Source: an uncultured Eubacteriales bacterium
Lineage (GTDB): Bacteria > Bacillota > Clostridia > Oscillospirales > Oscillospiraceae
DNA: 64,000 bases
Direction: 5' to 3'
NCBI GenBank assembly: GCA_900079765.1
Contig: LT599017.1
Span: 2,821,766-2,885,765 of the forward strand
Translations under genes and position numbers: made by a program
Part shown: positions 58,128 to 64,000 of the stretch, in pieces
Layout of the letters: the number at the start of each line of letters is the position of its first letter
How positions within the stretch are numbered: the stretch's first letter is position 1
Notes under the pieces: generated by a model
Told to the model about the DNA's origin: nothing
Seen by the model: only the letters and a program-made list of their open reading frames with translations
The model's database searches: none

Positions 58128-58760
58128 TCCAGCTCCCACACCGCCGGCGCGGTACGGATCGGGCTTATTACCCGCAAGCTGCTGGGCCGAGCGCCGGCGA
58201 AGGCCGAGCTGCTGCTTCACGGTTCCTTTGCCGCCACGGGCAAGGGCCACGGCACCGACAAGGGGCTGGTGGCAGGTCTCCTGGGGATGCAGCCCGACGA
58301 TCCCGGCATCCCCAGAGCCTTCCTTCTGGCGGAGGATCGGGGGATGGAGGTGACGGTGGGTACCATCGTACTCCGGGGGGCCCACCCCAATTCCGTCCTC
58401 CTCCGGGTTGAGGACAGTCAGGGAAACAAGCTGGAGGTCAACGCCTCCTCCCTGGGGGGAGGTCGGGTACGGGTGAACGCCATCGACGGTCTGGAGGCCA
58501 GTTTCTCCGGCGAGCACCCCACCCTCATCATCCGCAACGAGGACAAGCCCGGCGCGGTGGCCGAGGTGAGCGCCATTCTCTCCCGCCGGAACGTGAACAT
58601 TGCCACCATGCAGCTATACCGGGACATGCGGGGCGGCCTGGCGGTCATGGTGCTGGAGAGCGACCAGTCGGTCTGGGCCGCCGCCATCGATGAGCTGCGC
58701 GCATGCCCCGGCGTGGTTCGGGTGACCTATCTTGAGATGGAGCAGGGGGAGGAGAATTAA
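58086..58760 (+). CDS. sdaAB: L-serine dehydratase, beta subunit
   Basis: 224 residues from a TTG start. The N-terminal region MTIFDIMGPIMVGPSSSHTAGA is the hallmark of the iron-sulfur serine dehydratase beta chain, and GSFAATGKGHGTDKGLVAGLLG follows. A C-terminal ACT domain (about 150-224, DKPGAVAEVSAILSRRNVNI) may sense serine. With the alpha subunit it deaminates serine to pyruvate and ammonia. AAGGC precedes the TTG, a weak ribosome site. Confidence 0.94.
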   Translation: MTIFDIMGPIMVGPSSSHTAGAVRIGLITRKLLGRAPAKAELLLHGSFAATGKGHGTDKGLVAGLLGMQPDDPGIPRAFLLAEDRGMEVTVGTIVLRGAHPNSVLLRVEDSQGNKLEVNASSLGGGRVRVNAIDGLEASFSGEHPTLIIRNEDKPGAVAEVSAILSRRNVNIATMQLYRDMRGGLAVMVLESDQSVWAAAIDELRACPGVVRVTYLEMEQGEEN

Positions 58761-58761
58761 T

Positions 58762-59616
58762 ATGGCCTTTACTTCTGTGGAAAGCCTCCTTCGCGCAGGG
58801 GAGCACGCTCCCCTCTGGCAGGCGGTGCAGCTGGACGACGCCGCCGACCGGGGCGCAAGCCCGGAAAGCTCCTGGGCTCAGATGACAAAGCTGTGGAACG
58901 CCATGAAGGCCGCGCCTGCCCAGTACGACGGCTCACTCCGCTCCCCAAGCGCCCTGGTGGGCGGGGCGGGGGCTACGGTGGAAAGCGGCCCCGGCGCGCT
59001 GTGCGGCCCGTTTCTCCGGGCTGTCATCGCCACAGCGCTGAAGACCGGCGAGTGCAACGCCTGTATGAAACGCATCGTGGCCGCGCCCACGGCGGGGGCC
59101 AGCGGGGTGCTGCCGGCCGTGCTCCTCCCCCTTCAGGCGCGGGATTCCCGCTCGGACGAGGAGATGACCCAGGCCCTCTACGTGGCCGCCGGATTCGGGC
59201 AGGTCATTGCCTCCCGGGCCTCCATCTCGGGGGCCGAAGGGGGCTGTCAGGCCGAGGTGGGCTCCGCCTCCGGCATGGCGGCCGCGGCCCTCACCGTCCT
59301 GATGGGCGGCAGCCCCACCCAGGCGGCTCACGCCTGTGCCATGGCCTTGAGCAATACACTGGGTCTGGTCTGCGACCCGGTGGCCGGCCTAGTGGAGGTC
59401 CCCTGCGTGAACCGCAACGTCATGGGGGCGGTGAACGCCCTCTCTTGCGCGGAGATGGCCCTGGCGGGGGTGACGTTCCCCATCCCCTGCGACGAAGTCA
59501 TCGATGCCATGCGCGCCGTGGGCGACGCTCTGCCCTCCTCCCTCCGGGAGACCGGGGCAGGTGGGCTGGCCGCCACCCCCACTGGTCGGAGGGTAAAGGA
59601 GAATTTAAGGGGGTAA
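58762..59616 (+). CDS. sdaAA: L-serine dehydratase, iron-sulfur alpha subunit
   Basis: 284 residues. The alpha chain carries the 4Fe-4S cluster; Cys are in ECNACMKRIVAAPTAGASGV and LGLVCDPVAGLVEVPCVNRN. SISGAEGGCQAEVGSASGMA is the conserved active-site region. ATG 58762 comes one base after the beta stop, with GGAGGAG upstream inside the beta gene, so the two are coupled. The frame 10 codons further up is rejected. Confidence 0.95.
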   Translation: MAFTSVESLLRAGEHAPLWQAVQLDDAADRGASPESSWAQMTKLWNAMKAAPAQYDGSLRSPSALVGGAGATVESGPGALCGPFLRAVIATALKTGECNACMKRIVAAPTAGASGVLPAVLLPLQARDSRSDEEMTQALYVAAGFGQVIASRASISGAEGGCQAEVGSASGMAAAALTVLMGGSPTQAAHACAMALSNTLGLVCDPVAGLVEVPCVNRNVMGAVNALSCAEMALAGVTFPIPCDEVIDAMRAVGDALPSSLRETGAGGLAATPTGRRVKENLRG

Positions 59617-59696
59617 CTGTCATTGGGTAGCCGCTTCCCCTCATCTGGCATAGCCGGCCGGACCTACGTCTAAGCGGGGACAGATATACGCGCGTC

Positions 59697-59725
59697 TTGC
59701 TCTCCCCGCCCCGGCATGATATACT
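59697..59725 (+). promoter_or_regulatory. Promoter of the glyoxalase-fold gene
   Basis: TTGCTC, 17 bases, TATACT with TGn extended -10, about 42 bases before the ATG. It may drive the whole operon to the window end. Confidence 0.65.
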
Positions 59726-59767
59726 AAGGCGTATTGTCGAAAATCGGAGATAAGGAGCTGACCATGA

Positions 59768-60136
59768 ATGCTGCGTTTCGCTCATTTCAATTTTAACGTC
59801 CTGGACCTGGATCGTTCCCTGGCCTTTTATAAGGACGCCCTGGAGCTGGTCCCCGTGCGCAAGAAGGAGGCCGGGGACGGCTCCTTTACTTTGATTTATC
59901 TGGGGGATGGAGAGACCGGCTTCGAGCTGGAGCTGACCTGGCTTCGCGACCGCGCCGAGCGCTACGACCTGGGCGAGTGCGAATTCCACCTTGCCTTCGT
60001 CACCGACCGCTACGACGAGCTATACTCCAGGCACAAGGCCATGGGCTGCGTCTGCTTTGAGAATCCTGCCATGGGCATCTACTTCATTGAGGACCCGGAC
60101 GGGTACTGGATCGAGATCATTCCCGCCGACCACTAA
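59768..60136 (+). CDS. Glyoxalase I-type (VOC fold) protein
   Basis: A 122-residue metal-binding VOC protein with two beta-alpha-beta modules. Metal-ligand positions look intact: His in RFAHFNFNVLD, Glu in GFELELTW, His in CEFHLAFV and Glu in GYWIEII. DLDRSLAFYKDALEL and YFIEDPDGYWIEI fit lactoylglutathione lyase-like proteins, but other VOC activities are possible. A second ATG at 59764 is in another frame. The MBOAT gene follows 21 bases later. Confidence 0.8.
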   Translation: MLRFAHFNFNVLDLDRSLAFYKDALELVPVRKKEAGDGSFTLIYLGDGETGFELELTWLRDRAERYDLGECEFHLAFVTDRYDELYSRHKAMGCVCFENPAMGIYFIEDPDGYWIEIIPADH

Positions 60137-60157
60137 ACAATAAGCGAGGGGCCTCCT

Positions 60158-61573
60158 ATGCTGTTTTCAAGCTCAGTTTTTCTCTTCCTCTTTTTGCCTA
60201 TCGTCCTATTCTGTTATTATATCCCCTTTCGGCGCCACCGTCAGGGACAGAATATACTGCTGCTGATCGCCTCTCTGCTCTTTTACGCCTTTGGCGAGCC
60301 CTGGTTCGTACTGGTCATGATGGGCTCCATCGTTGCCAACTGGGTCTTCGGCCTTTGGGCGGGCCGGGCCAGGGCGGCGGGGCGGAGTGTTAGGATGGCA
60401 GTGGTGTGCACCGCAATCTTCAACCTGGGTATCCTCTTCATCTTCAAGTACCTGGTCTTCGTGCTGACCAACCTGAATCTGCTGGGCTTTCAGTTTATGA
60501 TCCCCGTCATCGAACTGCCCATCGGCATCTCCTTCTTCACCTTCCAGGCCATGAGCTATGCGCTGGACGTGGCCCGGGGGGACGCGGAGGTGCAGCCCTC
60601 GGTCTTCAAGGTGGGGCTGTACGTATCTCTCTTTCCGCAGCTCATTGCCGGACCCATTGTGCGGTACACTACCGTGGCCGATGAGATCGACCACCGACGG
60701 GAGACCTGGGCTGACTTCTCCTCCGGCGTGGGGCGGCTGCTGGTGGGCCTGGGAAAAAAGGTCCTCCTCTCCAACCAGCTGGCTGTGGTGGCTGATATGG
60801 CTTTTCAGGACGGGCACCCCTCCTCCACCGCCTTCGCCTGGCTGGGCGGCGCGTGTTACATCCTACAGCTCTACTATGACTTTGCCGGCTACTCCGACAT
60901 GGCAATCGGCATGGGGCGTATGTTCGGCTTTCACTTCCTTGAAAACTTCAATTATCCCTACACCGCCACCTCGGTCTCCGAATTCTGGCGGCGGTGGCAT
61001 ATCTCCCTTACCACTTGGTTTCGAGATTATGTGTACATCCCCCTGGGCGGCAGCCGTGTGGACAAGCGGTGGAAGGTGGTACGCAACCTCTTCGTCGTGT
61101 GGCTGCTCACCGGCATCTGGCACGGGGCCAACTGGACCTATATCGTGTGGGGCCTTTTGAATTATGCCCTTCTGATGGCGGAAAAGTACGGGGGCTTTGC
61201 GCGGAATTTCCCCAAATGGATCGGGCGAATCTATGTCTTCATCGCCTTCCTCCTCACCTGTGTGGTCTTCCGCTCCGCCTCCATCGGCGAGGCAGGGTCC
61301 TATTTCCAGGCCCTTCTCCATATCGGCGTACCCGGCTTTTCGGGGGACTTCATCCTCTACCTGCGGGAGTACGCACCCATCATCTTGTTCGCCTTTGTCT
61401 GCGCAGCCCCCACCGCCACCTGGGCACGCAGAAAGCTGGCCGGATGGAAGGACGGCAGGCTCCTCCCCCTGTGGGATGGGGCCTCTGCGGTTTGCCTGCT
61501 GGCGATTTTTGTTTTGTCGGTGGCCTTTATCGTCAAGGGGACCTACAACCCCTTCATTTACTTTAACTTTTAA
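60158..61573 (+). CDS. MBOAT-family polymer O-acyltransferase (AlgI/DltB-like), copy 2
   Basis: 471 residues, about ten membrane helices. LPIGISFFTFQAMSYALDVARGD, LIAGPIVRYTTV, YYDFAGYSDMAIGMGRMFG, EFWRRWHISLTTWFRDYVYI and the catalytic His in TGIWHGANWTYIVWG match copy 1 at 31716-33119 throughout. It moves acyl groups across the membrane for polymer O-acetylation. Start ATG 60158; the DHHW partner follows 12 bases after the stop, as in the first pair. Confidence 0.88.
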   Translation: MLFSSSVFLFLFLPIVLFCYYIPFRRHRQGQNILLLIASLLFYAFGEPWFVLVMMGSIVANWVFGLWAGRARAAGRSVRMAVVCTAIFNLGILFIFKYLVFVLTNLNLLGFQFMIPVIELPIGISFFTFQAMSYALDVARGDAEVQPSVFKVGLYVSLFPQLIAGPIVRYTTVADEIDHRRETWADFSSGVGRLLVGLGKKVLLSNQLAVVADMAFQDGHPSSTAFAWLGGACYILQLYYDFAGYSDMAIGMGRMFGFHFLENFNYPYTATSVSEFWRRWHISLTTWFRDYVYIPLGGSRVDKRWKVVRNLFVVWLLTGIWHGANWTYIVWGLLNYALLMAEKYGGFARNFPKWIGRIYVFIAFLLTCVVFRSASIGEAGSYFQALLHIGVPGFSGDFILYLREYAPIILFAFVCAAPTATWARRKLAGWKDGRLLPLWDGASAVCLLAIFVLSVAFIVKGTYNPFIYFNF

Positions 61574-61585
61574 GGAGGACGGGAC

Positions 61586-62803
61586 ATGAAACGAAAAGAG
61601 AGCATTACCGCCGTCCTCTTTCTCTGCGCGCTGGCGGCAGGATTTGTGATGCTGGCCTCCTCCTTTTTCGGCGGAGAGGGGCATTTGGAGTCCGCCGTGC
61701 GGGCAGTCATAAAGAATCCCGGCAGCTTAAAGTCTTTCCTGGTCAGCGCCGAGGGCGCCGCCAACCAAGACCTTGACCGAACCCACCTGTTCATCCAGCT
61801 CTATGGCGGGGCTCAGCGAATTACCGGGAGGCGTATGGTGGTGGACATGGCCGACCCGGACTACACTGTGGCCCGGCTGAACGACGGTTCTTTGGCCTTC
61901 CAGAACCTGACCACCGCCCCCTCGGACCAGACCGCACACGCCCGGGCCATCGCCGACCTGCGTGACTACGCGGAGGAGGAGCTGGGCGCACCCCTCCTTT
62001 ACATCCAGGCCCCCCAGAAAATTGAAACGGACCAGCTCCCGGACGGCATGGAAAACTACGGCAACCAGGACGCCGACCAACTTTTAGACGCGCTCTCTGA
62101 TCTTGATGTGGACACACTGGATCTGCGCCCTGCCCTTCAGGATGCGGCGAGGGACCCGGAAACACCCGCCCTCTACTTCAATACCGACCACCATTGGACC
62201 CCTGAGGGGGCTTTTCTGGGGTACCAGGCCCTCTCCGCCGAATTGAAGGAGAAGTACGGCTACGCCGCCGACCCCCAGTTCCTTGAAACGGCGAGCTATG
62301 AGGTCACCACATATGACGACTGGTTCCTGGGCAGCCAGGGCAAACGGGTGGGCACTCTCTACGGCGGGGTGGACAGCATCAACCTCTGGAAACCCAGATT
62401 CGCCACCGACTTCACATACTCCTCTCCTGCTTTCTTCGACGACCGCACTGGACCCTTTGAGACCTCCCTCCTCTTCCCCGAGCGCCTGGAGCCCAAGGAC
62501 TACTTCGGCGGCAACCCCTATACCCTCTATTCCGGTGGGGATTACCCCCTGGCCCGGATGTACAATAACTTAAACCCCGACGGCCCCCGCATCCTCCTCA
62601 TCCGTGACTCCTTCTCCTGCGCCCTGGCCCCGTTCCTGGCCCTCCAGTGCGGGGAGCTGATGACCATGGACATGCGCTACTTTACCGACGACCTGGCGAG
62701 CTATCTCGACTGGCTGAATCCCGACCTCGTCCTGGTGATGTACTCGGCCAGCGCCACCCGGCTGGACGAGATGTACCCCTTCACCGACTATTTCAAACAG
62801 TAA
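61586..62803 (+). CDS. DHHW/AlgJ-like exported acetyltransferase partner, copy 2
   Basis: 405 residues with one N-terminal membrane anchor (AVLFLCALAAGFVMLASSFF) and a signature YFNTDHHWTPEGAFLGYQ. The later RILLIRDSFSCALAPFLAL is the SGNH-like nucleophile block seen in copy 1. The central region is quite different from copy 1, suggesting another polymer or acyl acceptor. AAGGAGG precedes the ATG. Confidence 0.83.
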   Translation: MKRKESITAVLFLCALAAGFVMLASSFFGGEGHLESAVRAVIKNPGSLKSFLVSAEGAANQDLDRTHLFIQLYGGAQRITGRRMVVDMADPDYTVARLNDGSLAFQNLTTAPSDQTAHARAIADLRDYAEEELGAPLLYIQAPQKIETDQLPDGMENYGNQDADQLLDALSDLDVDTLDLRPALQDAARDPETPALYFNTDHHWTPEGAFLGYQALSAELKEKYGYAADPQFLETASYEVTTYDDWFLGSQGKRVGTLYGGVDSINLWKPRFATDFTYSSPAFFDDRTGPFETSLLFPERLEPKDYFGGNPYTLYSGGDYPLARMYNNLNPDGPRILLIRDSFSCALAPFLALQCGELMTMDMRYFTDDLASYLDWLNPDLVLVMYSASATRLDEMYPFTDYFKQ

Positions 62804-62815
62804 GCAGGTGCCTTC

Positions 62816-64000
62816 GTGGAACACAACCTCCCCTCCTCCCGGCAACTCAACTGGCACTATATTGCCATGCAGGCGGGTTTCTGGGCCATGTTCGCCTCCA
62901 TCGTCGCCTTCCAGACGCCCCTTCTCCAGGCCCGTGGCTTTACCAACACCGAGGTCGGCTTCGTTGTGGCCGTGCGCTGTGGCGCGGGCATTTTCTGCCA
63001 GCCCCTGCTGGGAGGCTTTGCCGACAAGCACCCCAACATTCCCTTAAAATTCATCGTCTCAGCCTCTCTGACCCTGTCGCTGCTGGTGGGGCTCCTCTTT
63101 ACCTTCGTCCCCATGGGTCTTTGGGGCACGCTGGCGGTCTTCGTGGTGCTGGGTGGGTTTGAGATCTCGGCCTATCCCTTGATGGACGCCATGGCGATCC
63201 AGTACATCAACGCCGGGGTCCCAATCCGGTACAGCCTGGGCCGGGGCATTGGCAGTTTCTCCTATGCGATCTCCTGTGTGGTGCTGGGGCTGCAGTCCGA
63301 TACCGCCGGGGTGGAGAGCACCCTGCTCACCCACGCGGCTCTTGTGGTACTCGTGGCCCTCCTCTGCATTACATACCCCACCTTCCGTGCCCAGCCCCGC
63401 CAGTCGGGCGTGCAGGAGGAAATGCCTCAATCCGTGGTCTCCCTCCTGAGGGGCAACCCCCGTTTCACCCTCATGCTGGTGGCCATCCTTCTTGGCATGA
63501 CGGCCTGCCTCCCTATGTCCAACTATATGACGAACATTCTCCTGGAAAAGGGCGGCAGCAATTCCGACCTGGGCCCCACGCTCTTCATGATGGCCGCGTT
63601 CGAGCTGCCCACCGCCTTCTTCTTCCAGCGCCTGCTGCGCAGGTACGGCAGCGGAAAGCTCCTGCTCCTCAGCATGGTCTTCGTCACGCTGAAGGCTGTT
63701 GCCGTCTCGATGGCGCTCAGTCCCGCCGCCGTTCTGCTGGTCCAGCCCCTGCAGATGCTGGGGTACGGACTTTTTACCCCCTCGTCGGTTTTTTTCGTTA
63801 ACGAGTCGGTTCCCGCGGCGGACCGGGTACGGGGACAGACCATTATGATGGTAGCATCCAACGGCTTGGGTGGTATGCTGGCAGGCCTGATGGGAGGCCG
63901 CCTGCTGGACCTTGGCGGGGCGGCCCTCATGCTGAGCGTCTGCGTCGCCTTGGGCATCCTCTCCGTACTGATGGCCATGGCAGTGCTCCATTGGAAACAC
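62816..64000 (+). CDS. MFS transporter, 3' end cut by the window
   Basis: A GTG start at 62816 (AGGTG six bases upstream, 12 bases after the DHHW stop) opens 395 codons with no stop before the window ends. The translation is highly hydrophobic with about eleven or twelve helices. It has ARGFTNTEVGFVVAVRCGAG and QPLLGGFADKHPNIPLKFI early, then RYSLGRGIGSFSYAISC midway, typical of the MFS_1-like/LacY-related group (nucleoside or 3-phenylpropionate permease type). Substrate unknown. Position suggests cotranscription with the O-acetylation pair. Confidence 0.85.
   Translation, partial: MEHNLPSSRQLNWHYIAMQAGFWAMFASIVAFQTPLLQARGFTNTEVGFVVAVRCGAGIFCQPLLGGFADKHPNIPLKFIVSASLTLSLLVGLLFTFVPMGLWGTLAVFVVLGGFEISAYPLMDAMAIQYINAGVPIRYSLGRGIGSFSYAISCVVLGLQSDTAGVESTLLTHAALVVLVALLCITYPTFRAQPRQSGVQEEMPQSVVSLLRGNPRFTLMLVAILLGMTACLPMSNYMTNILLEKGGSNSDLGPTLFMMAAFELPTAFFFQRLLRRYGSGKLLLLSMVFVTLKAVAVSMALSPAAVLLVQPLQMLGYGLFTPSSVFFVNESVPAADRVRGQTIMMVASNGLGGMLAGLMGGRLLDLGGAALMLSVCVALGILSVLMAMAVLHWKH

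Noticed and set aside
1-64000. CRISPR arrays, tRNA or rRNA genes, insertion sequences, prophage genes
   Set aside because: I looked for regular repeats, cloverleaf-like intergenic stretches and transposase or integrase motifs and saw none; tool-based scans could still find a missed small RNA.

Overview
The window is chromosomal DNA from a GC-rich, strictly anaerobic, spore-forming member of the Clostridia, most like an Oscillospiraceae gut bacterium. The pointers are spmA/spmB, an AbrB/SpoVT regulator with a C-terminal zinc ribbon, anaerobic NrdD/NrdG, strong AGGAGG-type ribosome sites, frequent GTG/TTG starts, and clostridial gene orders (a tRNA1(Val)-methyltransferase-like gene, rsmI and convergent abrB; rpsF-ssb-rpsR; sdaAB-sdaAA). 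I saw no tRNA, rRNA, CRISPR array, insertion sequence or prophage. It is a core-genome window with a few accessory catabolic and envelope islands.

Layout. 1-1852: the end of rpoN (sigma-54) and a HAD phosphatase. 1945-3831 (minus): an exported FMN/FAD reductase lipoprotein. 4036-10946: a complete phosphate regulon, pstSCAB-phoU-phoP-phoR, behind CTTTAC(A) repeats that look like a Pho box. 11025-14637 (minus): a small zincin, a membrane-anchored XRE regulator and tex. 14861-18653: a split aconitase X plus an Old Yellow Enzyme/FeS flavoprotein. 18722-29105: housekeeping genes (murI, a DUF1934 gene, argS, a homocysteine methyltransferase, nrdDG, a CAT-like acyltransferase, a tRNA methyltransferase, rsmI). 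29265-31568: abrB-like, spmAB, udk. 31716-34247: an MBOAT/DHHW polymer O-acetylation pair. 34374-37196: a YheO-like regulator, a PepV-like dipeptidase and a lipoprotein.

37461-48445 is a sugar or sugar-alcohol PTS island with its own phosphorelay: HPr, a PRD regulator, Enzyme I, a small zinc-finger membrane protein, EIIA, EIIB, EIIC, then a 2-hydroxyacid dehydrogenase, a class II aldolase, a zinc alcohol dehydrogenase and an iron alcohol dehydrogenase. A second Enzyme I lies convergently at 48500-50230. The likely logic is uptake and phosphorylation, oxidation to a ketose phosphate, aldol cleavage, and reduction or oxidation of the fragments. 50457-57810: a DUF1846 gene, then a minus-strand block of rpsR, ssb, rpsF, galU, queT, an SLH/TraB secreted protein and a CNNM/CBS membrane protein. 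57912-59616: the L-serine dehydratase operon. 59768-64000: a glyoxalase-fold protein, a second MBOAT/DHHW pair and an MFS transporter cut by the window end.

The best leads are regulatory. A pseudoknot-forming leader precedes queT (preQ1 riboswitch-like). An 87-bp-offset tandem duplication of the sdaAB start region lies behind two hairpins. Terminator-like hairpins lie inside the nrdD and first MBOAT leaders. The aconitase X/Old Yellow Enzyme operon and the self-contained PTS are the best metabolic leads.
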